A stretch of DNA of 64,000 bases. Source: Physcomitrium patens (lineage: Eukaryota; Streptophyta; Bryopsida; Funariales; Funariaceae). Position numbers and translations under genes: made by a program. The notes below the pieces were generated by a model, which saw only the letters and a program-made list of their open reading frames with translations, searched no databases and had not been told where the DNA came from. The stretch spans positions 13,611,207-13,675,206 of the forward strand of contig NC_037273.1 of NCBI RefSeq assembly GCF_000002425.4, in the 5' to 3' direction. Each line of letters begins with the position of its first letter. Position 1 is the first letter of the stretch. Shown here piece by piece: positions 28,048 to 39,397 of this stretch.

Positions 28048-30180
28048 TTATTTTGTAGAAGAATGTACCATGTTATTATAAGCAAACTTTTTCAATGGCA
28101 AAAGAGTTGTCCAATCATCTTGTTGGTAATTGATGGTACATCTTAAATAGTGCTCCAAAAGTTGATTAACTTGCTCTGTTTGTCTATTAGTTTGAGGATG
28201 GAATGCCAAAGATAGTTTTAAATTCACTTTTAGATTTAGAAATGTGCCATCTTGGTAAAACAATCTATTATCATGAATATAGAGTCATAAAAAATCTGAG
28301 ATTGGAAGATCCGTGATGAAATGCATAGAAATAGAAGACCATGGTTGTTCTAAAATGGATAATGGTTGAAAAAGTCCATAAGGTCGATAAGAAGGAGTTT
28401 TTGATCTTAAGCAAACATCATAAGATTGTACAAAAACTTTAACTGCTTTCCACATTTGTGGCCATCAAAAGTCCCTAGATATTAGTTCCAAAGTTTTATT
28501 ATATCTAAAATATCATGCTACTAAAAAATCATGACGAGCCTGAAGAATACGTAATTGAGCTTCACCTTTTGGATCATATATGTATCCCTTGAAATATAAT
28601 AGATTGTTCTTGAATTCAAATTTAGAAGTATCATGATACTTTGAAGGATTTTTCTTAATATCACAAATAAGAGGATCAAAAGACATACTTGATTGAACTT
28701 GTTTAATGAAAGTTGAATCAACTTTTAGTGTTGATTTCATTGCTTGAAGATAAAGATGCTTTAGCTTGAAGAGAATTGTCCGTTGTTGATTGAAATCAAC
28801 ATCCCCTTTTTTTGGTGCAAGATAAGATCGTCTAGAGAGTGCATCTATCAAAGCTTCGTGTTTTCATAGTTGATAAGTGATCTTGAATTTGAATCTTGAC
28901 AAAGACATATTCTAACGGGCTTGGCGACAATTTAAAACATGTGCTGACATAAAATATTCAAGATTCTTGTGATCCATATACACGATGAGTGGGCTAGAAG
29001 CACCTTCTCGATAATGGTGCTATTCTTGAAACAAATCCACAATAGCAAGAAGTTCTTTGTCATGGATCTCATAATTGTTCTCGGTTGCTAAAAATTTTCT
29101 GGAATAAAAAGCTATTGCATGAAGTTTATCACATGTTCCCATTTGTGACAATACGACACTCAAAGCAAAGTTTGATGCATCTGTTTCCATAAAAAATGGC
29201 TTATAAAAATCAACACGATACAAGATTGGTGCAAAAACAAATACCTTCTTTAAAGCTTCAAATGCTACTACCGCTTCTTGATTCTATTGAAGTTTGTCTT
29301 TACAAGTCAAATGTATAAGTGGAGCTGCAACTTGAGAGAAGTCTTTGATGAAGATCCGATAGTAGTTGACAAATTTCAAAAAGCATTGGACATCGCTTAC
29401 CATTTTTGCAATCTTCCAATCTATAATAATTTGAACTTTTTTAGGATCTATCATAAGACTATCATTGGAAATGATGTATTGTTAGAAGTTAACATGAGTA
29501 GTGTAAAATACACACTTTTCTATCTTGGCATAGAATCCCGCAAATCTTAGTTTTTGTAACACATAACAAACATGAAGTTCATGTTCTTCTAAGTTTTTAG
29601 AATAGATTAAGATATCATCTAGGCAACAAATAACAAAATCATCTAAAAACTCTCGAAAAACATCATTCATTAGATGTTGGAATGCTGCTGGTATATTTGT
29701 AAGTCCAAAAGACATGTCTTTGTATTCGAAATATCTATACCTTGTTTGAAACATAGTCTTTCATTCATATCTTTTTTTGATGCGTACCAGATTTTATACT
29801 CCTCGTAGATCTATTTTTATGTAGATCTTAGCTTGATTCAACTAATCAAAGAGTCCAAATATCAAAAGTAGCGGGTACTTGTTATTGATGGTGACTTTGT
29901 TGAGTCCTTGATAATCGACACACATCTGCAATGATCCATCTTTTTTCTTCACAAATAAAATTAGAGCTCATGTTGGAGATTTGAAATGGCGTATGAAGTT
30001 CTTGGCCAGATTTTCTTCAATATACTCCTTGAATTCAGCTAACTTATTTTGTGATAAACTGTAGATTGGTCCAAATGGCGGTTGTGCTCCTTCTTGAAGG
30101 TTAACTGAGAAGTCATAGGAATGATGTTTTGGAAGAGTATCCACATTCTTCTTCTCAAATACTTCTTAAAAATCTTGATA
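28048..30180 (-). pseudogene. RLG-1 pol remnant: RT, RNase H, integrase
   Basis: The RT piece at 29482-29754 keeps the YRYFEYKDMSFGLTN and CCLDDILIYSK regions; the usual YLDD reads CLDD. The RNase H piece at 29020-29223 has METDASNFAL. The integrase pieces at 28513-28851 (zinc-binding end) and 28048-28263 (HPQTNRQTEQVN region with the last catalytic Glu area) follow. Stops and frameshifts separate them. Confidence 0.85.
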
Positions 30181-31343
30181 TTAGCTTAGAATGCCACTTG
30201 AAGTCTTTCCACTAGTAGAAACAAGTGTGGCATAAATGACACAAGGTGATCTTTCTTTTGCAACATATAAGAAAGCTCTTGAACTTACAAATACATGTTT
30301 AATTGTACTAGACTTATGTCTTTCTACTTGATTAAATATGCTCTTAGTTATACTTTCAGAAAATTTAAGAGTACAAGAAGTCCAATCTATTTTAGGGTTA
30401 TATTTTTTTAGCCATGATAAATCTAAAATGAATGGATTAGAGGGAGATCTAATGATATTAAATATTACAAAGCTACTATGACCATTAGTTGCTACTTTTA
30501 TAGAAAGAGTTTCATGAGTAACATCTCCTGAAGACAACGGACGACTGTCTATGACTTCTATATGAACAGGTTTAGTTTTCTTCATTAAAAGTATGCTATG
30601 TCTTTTAGCAAATTCTTTATAAGTATTTTCTTGCTCAGTAAGAGGTTTGAAATATACCACATTAATTTACATATCCTCTACTTCCAAATGTATGTGTTGA
30701 ATAGATGTTGGTATTGCCATTGAATTATAGTAATATTGAGGTTCACTTGTACGGTTCTCAAATCAAAATTCAAAAAGATGATTATTGCACTTCACAGCAA
30801 AGTCAATTACTTGATTCAATGTTTGAGGATCAGGTAAGTTGAGCATTAATTTTTTACCTCATATTGTAATCCATAGAAAAATTGGCTAACAAGTGCAGTA
30901 TTATCCTACTTGATATCAGTTGCAAGTTGTCAAAATTGTCAAGCATACAATATTACTGATCAATTACCTTGTCGTAAAATACAAATCTTGTTGGTTGCAA
31001 CACAAATTGCATCATGTTTTCCATATATGGATTGAAACTCCTATAAAAAAGCATTCAAATTATCTAATATTAGATCTTGTCATTCAAAAAAAGATGGAAA
31101 CGATGATAATATTGAACCTGAAAGAAGCGTACCAATGAATCTAACTTACAATCTTAGAGTTAGATAGCTTTGGGATTGAAGTTCAATCACAAGTTGTACT
31201 TGATTGATAAATCCTCTAAACTTTGATCTGGTGCCATCAAACTTCTCAGGTAGGATAATTTTAGATTCTCTAACACTAGAAGGACGTTCCACCATAGAAG
31301 AAGAGATATGATTTGGTCCAGATATTGAAGTAGCTCTTAACAT
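30181..31343 (-). pseudogene. RLG-1 gag-protease remnant
   Basis: Open pieces at 31146-31343 (gag N-terminal, with LPEKFDGTRSKFRGF) and 30181-30660 (protease-linker region) match the RLG-2 gag and protease line by line, with stops between. The retroviral-type protease lies between them on the way to RT. It is not functional. Confidence 0.75.
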
Positions 31344-31568
31344 TTATATATCATCACTTCATGCTAATCTTGTTGCTCCTTGTGGTGGTAAATTGAGTTG
31401 ATGCATCACAAGCATTAACTCTCTCAATTGCTCTTGCATTTGTGCCATTGCACTCTTCATTTGAGTAAGTTCTGCCATGATAACATTTTAAAAAAAAAGA
31501 TGTCTAATATTGCTCAAGACAAATAGAAGTGAGGACTTAAGAATAAAGAAAATACTAAGGAAAATATC

Positions 31569-31640
31569 AATTAGAAGAAGGTAATCTGTAACTTCTAATT
31601 CGTTTATGTCTTATCAAGAAAAAGGAGTAATCCACTCTTA
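31569..31640 (-). other. RLG-1 leader hairpins with GATTACC-type loop
   Basis: A perfect 9-bp stem (AATTAGAAG at 31569-31577 with CTTCTAATT at 31592-31600) closes a 14-nt loop containing GGTAATCT. A second, weaker hairpin around GAG-TAATCCA-CTC lies at 31623-31639. Confidence 0.65.
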
Positions 31641-31675
31641 ATGAAGATTAGATAAAGCTCTGATATTGTAAGTGT

Positions 31676-31687
31676 ACTCTTGTCAAT
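31676..31687 (-). promoter_or_regulatory. RLG-1 putative self-primer binding site
   Basis: One base inside the 5' LTR the sense strand reads ATTGACAAGAGT. Its first-strand partner would be ACTCTTGTCAAT, found in the LTR 31 nt past the TATA box (exact over 11 nt in the 3' LTR at 26476-26486, one mismatch in the 5' LTR at 31860-31871). No TGG-led tRNA site is at the LTR border. Confidence 0.7.
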
Positions 31688-31688
31688 C

Positions 31689-32246
31689 TATCAAGCACAA
31701 GAACTTGATAAAGACAAATAAACAAGTGAGACTTCTCTCAAAGAAAGATGACAAAATAGAAATAACTCAATATGTATATTAAGAAAGAAACTGGAATGGC
31801 TATTGCAAAAAGACAAGAAAACTAGAGACCCTTAAAACTAGACTAGAAGCAAGAAAGGAATTGATAAGAGTGAAGAGGGCTTCACTCTTGTCTCTATATA
31901 TACTATCTAATTAGGGGCTACGTGGCAATGTTCTATAGGACCTTCAATATGTATTGACTTTGTAGGACACATGCCTTGACTTACAAGGCAAGTTTTTCTA
32001 CATGTGGGCCACATAGTTAGCTTGGTCTTCAAACTAACAACATGTGTGGCACATGGCCAACTTGTTGACCTTGTTTTGAATCCAAAAAGTCAATTAAAGA
32101 CATCTATGAAATCAAAGCAGTGTCTATGAAGCATCTAAAAAGCTTGTATAACAAATATTATAGAATTAACTTACTTTTACCTACTTTTACTTACTTCTAT
32201 CTATTTATACATGTAATTACTGGCTTACATGCGTATATCCATGACA
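31689..32246 (-). repeat. RLG-1 5' LTR
   Basis: The sense strand starts TGTCAT and ends CTTGATA, giving unusual TG...TA ends. The TATA box is at 31895-31902. A 13-bp inverted repeat with a 4-nt loop spans 31863-31892, with one wobble position on the sense strand. Confidence 0.9.
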
Positions 32247-32251
32247 GTTTC

Positions 32252-32976
32252 TAAGATTTGCAATAATAAGCCAATTGGATTGAAATAAAATTTCTTTTAC
32301 TAGTAATAGACTTAATTTTCAACAAGTATAAAAATTTTGAGAGCCATTGGACCATAAAATCAAGAACTATTAGTGATGGGAGATTAGCTTCAAGGTTGGA
32401 GAAGGAGTCCGACTAATACTTAAACGGATTATGGGATTTATCTTCTATTTGGTAAATTTGATCTTATTTAAATTATTTATGCTTATTATAAATTATGTAA
32501 TTAAGAGGTGTGTAAGTTTTGAGTCAAAATATTCAATTAAATATTTAATTATTGAGGTCCAATATAATATACGATTTAATTTAGGATTTAAAATTAGATT
32601 AAGATTTGATAAAGATTTGTTTAGATTTATTTAGGATTTATTTAGGATTTTTTAAGATTTTGATTAGATTTTGGTCAAAATATACTCAAGATTTTTATTT
32701 TTAGTATATAAAAAGGATTTTTTTTGATGATTCTGTAGGAATTTATAAAATTCTTTATGATTTCTTTAAAATTTATTTGAAATTTTTTTATGTTTTTTTT
32801 ATAATTTTTATAATATTTCTTTTAAATTTAAGATTTGAATATAATTGTTAAGCTTTAATTATAATTTATTTAGGATTCAATAAGAGTTTTTAGGACCTTA
32901 TTGTTGAAATTTTTAATTTACCTTCTACAATCCAATATTTAGTGCATTCTCAAGCAAGGCTTTATGTAATACAACA
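32252..32976 (+). mobile_element. 3' half of the old degenerate LTR
   Basis: It continues 25611-26298 after the RLG-1 insertion and ends CTTTATGTAATACAACA. That end corresponds to AAGTACGTAATACGACA at the end of the 51488-52743 LTR and TTTTATGTAATACAAAA at 43931. Interspersed GGATTTATTTA units are part of this LTR. Confidence 0.7.
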
Positions 32977-33135
32977 ACATAATGTTTTGATAAAAAATAA
33001 TGTTAAAGAATAAGATATCTTCAAATCCTTCTTATATTACTTGTTTTATGATACAAATTTCTTAATTGTATAAATTTAATTTAATCTTATTTTCCTATTT
33101 TTTCAATATGATTATAATTAATTATTGCATGAAGA

Positions 33136-33211
<76 letters not shown>

Positions 33212-35470
33212 AGAAAATTATAAAAATTAAATTTATTGAAAATAAATATTATATTATCTAATATATATATATATATATATATATTTTAAAAAAGATGTAA
33301 TTATTGAAATAACTCTTAGATTTTTACTTCTTAAAGAAGATATTACTCAAAATTATTATTTTAATTTATCTACTTTCAAAGAATTATTTTTTTGAAATTT
33401 GAGATATACACATGTAAAAAGAAAGAAGAGAAGTGAAAAGAAAGCAAAAAGAAGAAGAAGTTTTTTTTTTTTTTTTTTTTTTTTTTTTCTCAATATAAAT
33501 AATTATTAGAATAAACTAAGCTATCAACTATCTTTTATGATATTCAACGTGAAGAAATTTTATATCCAATAGCCTTTAAAAGTTACTCTTTTGTATGTTT
33601 TATTACAATTATTAGATCTCTATTTATTAATCTACTAGTAGCATTCCTCACAAGTAATTAAGATCATATTAGTTTGTTACAAAGAAAAAAATAGGTAGTC
33701 ACTTGTTTGTTTCATTTGTTGTTTTTAATTCAAGATTTTAAAATAATCAATATTTAGATCTAAATTTGGATTCTTTATAAGAATCAGGTTGAACAACTCA
33801 TCCATCACCTTTGTTAGAATATAAAGTTCTATTTGGTCAAACAATTAAATTGATAGTCATAAATACTCTTTTGTCTTGACAAGCTGAATATTCTTGATTA
33901 TATTGATTATATTGGACATGCTAATTTGTTGACTTATTGTATGTGTAAATTAATATTATCAATACTTCTGTAATATCCAATATTCTTCATATTTTTGTGC
34001 ATGTTTTGTAAGCTAATCTTCTACATTATTAGTTTTTGATAAAAAAATATGAATTATCTATTAATAGAAATTTGTACTAAAAGAACTTAATCTAAAGTGT
34101 TCGTGTAGAACCACTATTAATTTATTAATTTTTGGATCTACATAGTTGCACATATTAAATTATAATATGATCTTAAGGTTAGAATATGATACTATTCTTG
34201 CTGTTGTTGATACTGTTGATTTTATTTTTATTTTTATTTTTCAATTATAATTTTTTTGATTATCTAACTACATTTTTTGAGGAATTCTCATTGCACCATG
34301 GTGTAAGATGTTAATGCGCCAATCTGTAAGGTATCAATCTTGATTTGTACCTTGTCAATGATTTCTAATAATCAATTTAATTTAAGTGTCTGCAATATTT
34401 GAGTGCAAATGGATGTATAATATAATTTTTAATTTTATAATTTTTTAGTATACTTTAGTATTCGTACATAGAAAAAATTCAAGTGGAAGTTTTATTTGAA
34501 GTCAATAATAAAATAAATCTCTATTATAATTAAGATGGTTGAATTGACAAAAAAAATATTTTTTAATGAATATTTTTGTCATTTTCAAAGCATAATCAAG
34601 TCTTTGTTGTAAGTTGAAAAACGATTGTTTATATGCTAAATTGGAGAGATATTATTCAAAAATCTTTTAAAGTTGTATAGAAAACTAGCTAAAATCTCAT
34701 TATCCATAATTTTTTTAAATGAATATATATATATATATATTTTTTTTTTTCATTTTTGATTTTTTTCCCTTATTGGCTGCTTTTATTGTAGTATAGTCTC
34801 TCCTACAACTGTTGTCATTTTGTGTTTGATGTGGTAGTGGTCCTACTTCAATAATGTGCTCATCTTATTGTTGCATTATTTAAATATCTTACATAACTAC
34901 TACATATACTTAATTTGTACTACTATCTACATATGTATAAAACATTAATTTTGTATGAAACCTACATTTAGTTTACATCTTTTTACTACTTTACAATTTG
35001 AAATCATAAATTATACACAAGTTTACTTATGTAACAAAATTTACAATGTTTTTAGATTACTGGCTGTAATCTATTATAAATGGTTTTGAATCTCCAAAAA
35101 TTAACTAAAAAAACTCACAAAGTTTTGATTTGTAGTAAAGAAGCTTTGAATTCATTTCTTAATTGTCCATAAAACCTTAAATTTGGTTGTAATATTTGCC
35201 TGTTTTAATATATTTTCACCTACTTATGTACTTACTTTTTTGCATAGAGGGTTTTTACATCATTCCAAAATGATTGTGTTTATATATCATTTCAGTTGAC
35301 CACGTATGCTTAAAAGCAGACAATTGCAAAAGCCACAATTCATACTCACTCACAAAGGTATCTTGTAACATCCTTCACCACACAGGAAAGTTGCTCTACC
35401 ATTCTATTTGCCATTTACAGTTTTCATAGAGCAAAGAAACTAATAATATTCAGCAAGAATTTACAAGACC
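32977..35470. other. AT-rich intergenic DNA with microsatellites
   Basis: No gene was seen. The stretch contains (AT)/(AC) compound runs at 33136-33209, (AT)n at 33258-33284, a T-only run of about 28 at 33461-33488 and (AT)n at 34724-34740. The last few hundred bases may include the reductase 3' UTR. Confidence 0.7.
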
Positions 35471-35862
35471 TAAAGTACTCATGTACTGTACAGTTCACTA
35501 TAATATATCAAAAAGTTCTTCAGAAATTGACCCTGAAACATGATTCCAACCAAGCTGTTCTTCATCCCAAGTGGAGCATGTTCCAGGAAGCCTAATGAAC
35601 ACTCCACTTGGCAACAAATTTCGACACCAACTGTAGCCCAAATCAGTATGTATCGATCCCCATTCACATTCCAGTCCCCGATGGTGCATTCTGTTATGTG
35701 TTGACACAACAACCACGGCAGCCTAAAACATCAACAAGTTGTCTGATCTGCCTTCTTATTTGTAGATGCATTGACACACAGGACACTGTTAGACGAAGTC
35801 ACTTCTACGAGATCCAAGAAACTGATCATCAAACTCTTCCGACCTACTTCACAACAAAAACT

Positions 35863-37513
35863 TCACTTCCATGAAGACAGGGGTGGTGTGCTCGCGTTGC
35901 GCCATGTGTTGTGCGCATGTTCTGGGTTGTATCGGTCTCCTGCAATGTCCTCCTGGGGCACCGCTGCTTCCAGCTCTGCGATCTCCTCGTCTGTCAATGA
36001 TACTTGCAATGAATCGATGTTGGAATCCAGGTTCTTCCTTTTCGTCGTACCGGGTATGGGTACCACGTCCTTGCCTTTGTGATGAACCCATGCCAGAGCG
36101 AGCTGGTTAATCGAACAGTTCTTCTTCTCCGCTATCTCCACCACTCGTTGTCGCAGTCTCTCGTTCTTCTCCAGGTTCTCTCCCGTAAATCTCACGTGAT
36201 AGGACCGGAAATCATTTTCTTTGGCTTCCTGTGCTTTAAACCCCGCGAAAAAGCCACGACCCAGAGGACTATATGACACAATTGAGATTCCCAACTCCCT
36301 GCATACGCACCACATCGCCCATCGTGAGACACACAGCTGAATCCCAAACCCCACTCACTCACTTTGCAGCGTTTTCCGAACATCCGTGGACTGTCCATGT
36401 GCGGACCGAGATGGTGCGACCATGCCTAACATTCTCTCAGCGGTCACCACTCTTGCGCTCAAATCAGGGCAATTCCCACAGATGCCCGTCACCTGCAAGT
36501 GGGAACAATATCTTCCTCGATATCACGAGCCCACAGTGACCATTCCATCTGCACCGCAGTGATGGGATGCACCGCATGTGCACGCCTAATTTCGGACGCT
36601 GACGCCTCCGACAGCCCCAGATACTCCACCTTTCCCTCCTTCACCAGCTCCGCCATCGCCCCTACCTGCGCCATAACCCAACACTCTGAGTTCAACCTCA
36701 AGCACGTATCCCGTTTTCCAGATACACATGCTCATCTCTCCACTACCATCGTTCGACATGCGCCCAATCTTTAGTTGCTTCTTCATGAGGATTCTGATTA
36801 TTACATAGTTCCATAATGACCCATCTACCAAGCTCGTCAGCTGCCATGTTCGTTCGACCAATCAGCAGGATCGCAAGAGCAACCGGCGTACTAACCGTTA
36901 TCTCGATCGGAACTTTGGTGTCGACACGATGCTGGTAGTAGAGATCGATGCAGTCCACTCCCAGCCTCTTCAAGCTTCCTTCACATGCTTCTCGCACGTA
37001 CTCAGGGTCACCTCTTACGCTGTAATTTCCATTCTCGTCGATGTAGTTGGCGAACTTCGTAGCGATCTGCACTTTGTCCCGAATGCCCTTGATTGCCTGC
37101 ACCACATCCAAACCATAAATCCGCAGCCGCGCCTTCCTCACAGCCAACGGTGAACAATCGATGGATTATCCTTCAACACTCAACTATTAAGCTTATGCTT
37201 AGCTGCAGGATGAAATGCAATTGTCGGTTTGATCAAAATGAACAATGGGACGTGGAACCCAGATGAATGCACTCGGATTCGAAGCTGGGACCCCTACCTT
37301 GCCCACAAGCATCTCGTTAGTAAAAGGCCCATACATATCCGCAGTGTCCAAAAATGTGACCCCTCTTTCGACAGCGTGGTGAATCAAGTCGATCATGACC
37401 TGCTCCGGCGGAGGAGGCTCACAGAACTGGCTCATGCCCATGCACCCCAGTCCCTGCTGCGACACCTCCAGACCCTGGGAACCTAGCTTCACACGAGGCA
37501 CTTGGGACGCCAT
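35863..37513 (-). CDS. aldo-keto reductase (plant AKR13 / auxin-induced PCNT115-like)
   Basis: Exons 37513-37298, 37096-36896, 36665-36493 and 36298-35863 sum to 1026 nt, that is 341 aa plus stop, the family's usual length. The start ATG precedes [17 protein letters not shown], a typical first strand. AKR features in order: [15 protein letters not shown] with the catalytic Asp and Tyr; ATKF with the catalytic Lys; YYQHRVD with the His; YSPLGRGF; and the cofactor region [13 protein letters not shown]. Family members are cytosolic NADPH-dependent reductases of aldehydes and ketones (for example perakine reductase). The substrate cannot be told from sequence. No lesion was seen, so the gene is probably active. 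Confidence 0.92.
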
Positions 37514-38449
37514 GACTTCGACCACCGACTCGAACACTCTCACCCCTGCAAACTGGATCCTCACTGCAAAACTCCACTTCACCTCGAGCTCTTGTAGCTC
37601 TAAAATAGCAAAGTTTTGTTTCCCGTTGATTCAAGGTCAATGTTGTTTACCATACTTAGAGTGGTCAGCACGAAGCCACTTTTTCGCACAACACTGTAAG
37701 AGCTTTACGCGAAGCAGCCAAGGGAGCTTCTAGTAGGACCCTATTCATGAGCCGCCTCTATGAACTCGAATGAACTGGAAAACAAATATTCTCTTGTGAG
37801 TTGGTTTTGAAATACAACTATTGATCCACACTGTCAGTCGGTTGCAAGGCGGCTGTCGTTCGACGTCATCTTCATTTTTGTGAGGCCATCGGCGTGCGTG
37901 AACCTTCTGCAGATCAGTGAGTATGGGGACCCAGTTCTTCATACGCCATTTGCATGTGTCCAGGCTTTTTACCTTTATTCAATCTTGATGTGCAGTGGAA
38001 GGATATCTGATTTGGTCCCAGAGTAAAATTTACCTCGTTCGTGGCTACCACCACTGCGTACATCACTTCATGTCTTTTCTGTGAGAAACGTGGATTGTTC
38101 TGCATTTCGCAAGTTTTCCATCTTGTGAGACATACTCTCAGCATTCTTTTGTGGAAACTATCAAAAGTTGTTAGTCACGACTTGTTTTCAACTCTTTCCT
38201 TTCTTTTCCGACTTCTTCATATTCTTCTTATATTTTCAAGGCATTTCGTCGGCTTCAAACGCCCTGTCAAGCAGTTTAGAGGCTTACGAAATTTGGATGA
38301 AGCAATCACGGGCCACACTTGAAATCCAACTAAGAAGACACACTTCATTGCCCACTCAATTATGTTTAGAAGATTTTAAAATGAAAGAATGTGAGTGAAA
38401 TGTTGATCTTTTCAACTTTATTAGAAGGTTCTAGAAGATTTTCAATGAT

Positions 38450-38540
38450 CCCTAATGTATTCAAGTACAAGAGTTGCATTGTTGAAACTAAAGATCTTCT
38501 CAACCTTGATTCTTATGGATACTAGTGTACAAGGAAGCTG
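38450..38540 (-). mobile_element. decayed RLG-2-type LTR fragment
   Basis: The order AAGTACAAGAG...TTGTTGAAACTAAAGA...CTTCTCAACCTTGATTCTTATGGATACT matches the R region and TATA-side part of the RLG-2b LTR (57730-57830) with many transitions. No partner or other end was found. Confidence 0.5.
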
Positions 38541-38806
38541 TACAATACAAAGCTCAACTTGAACCTTTTGGTCTTGTTCCTGTTCCTTATTATAGCTCTT
38601 TCTTGTGATGTAAAATCAAATTCTTATATTTGATTTTCTTGAGGTTTTGGAGTCTTGTCCTATCCAAGTGATGAGATAATAACAAAAAATATCATTTATT
38701 TTTAATAACATTGTAAGTATTTTCTAAATTTATTAGTCTAATTGTTCTACTAGATATTAAAATATCTATAATAAATAATGGTTGTATAGAATTTCATTGT
38801 TCAACT

Positions 38807-38846
<40 letters not shown>

Positions 38847-38924
38847 TAGGAAAATATTAAAATGATCCAAGTTTTTACTAAATCAATCCACTTATCTAAA
38901 CCATCATTGCATCCTTTGTTCCCA

Positions 38925-39115
38925 GTTGCTGTTTCCCTTGTTTCCGGCTCCATCCATGTTTTCTCCATTTCCAACCCCTATCTTCATTCCCCCATTCCCA
39001 ACCCTTGTCCCCAATCTTAGTTCATAGCCCCTGTCCTTGTTTTCAACCCTTGTCCCAACCCCCTCACTGTTCCCAGTCCTTGTCATGGTCCCCTTAGCTC
39101 CCATTTCTGATCTTT
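38925..39115. repeat. pyrimidine-rich imperfect repeat (TTCCCAACCCTTGTCCC-like units)
   Basis: Eight or so short variants of a CCCAACCCTTGTCCC/CCCTGTCCTTG unit follow each other. It is low complexity, with no coding signal accepted. Confidence 0.6.
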
Positions 39116-39397
39116 GATTCAAATCTCGCCCACAAACACCAACTTAATCCTGCAAAGAAATTAGAACACAACGAAGGCGGATCATTCGAAGCAGGGAGCA
39201 TGCAGTGAAGAGTACCTTGTGCACAGCATTCCAATAACTGTAAGATCCTTCTTTGGTCCTCCTTCCCTCAAAGCTTCATATAAAGGAACAGTGTCTCGCT
39301 CCGAAGAGTTCATCATCCACAGCATTAGACATTTTCCAATGCCCTCTTCTCGCCCCGTGCAATTGACGTCTGCCTTCCATGGCCAAAGCTTGTCAGT

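Larger units (their letters stand above)
26304..32246 (-). mobile_element. RLG-1: degenerate chromodomain Ty3/gypsy retrotransposon
   Basis: The LTRs at 26304-26861 and 31689-32246 are each 558 bp. The 5-bp target duplication GTTTC sits at 26299-26303 and 32247-32251. Read on the minus strand the order is 5' LTR, leader, gag remnant (~31.5-30.7 kb), protease, RT, RNase H, integrase, chromodomain, small extra ORF, polypurine tract and 3' LTR. Reading frames carry many stops, so the copy is dead. Its pol is related to RLG-2 but the LTR sequence is different. Confidence 0.93.
37514..39397. other. intergenic region upstream of the reductase
   Basis: No protein gene was recognised. The stretch holds the reductase 5' flank, an RLG-2 LTR scrap near 38450-38540, an (AT)n(AC)n microsatellite at 38810-38846 and a pyrimidine-rich tract at 38925-39115. 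Confidence 0.6.

Noticed and set aside
32600-32660. TTTAGGATT repeats resembling plant telomere units (also 43560-43680)
   Set aside because: They occur at matching places in both old LTRs and are irregular, so they belong to the element, not to an internal telomere.
38426-38440. GAAGGTTCTAGAAG heat-shock-like triple about 0.9 kb upstream of the reductase
   Set aside because: A single short match near an RLG-2 LTR scrap. It is too far and too weak to assign to the reductase promoter.
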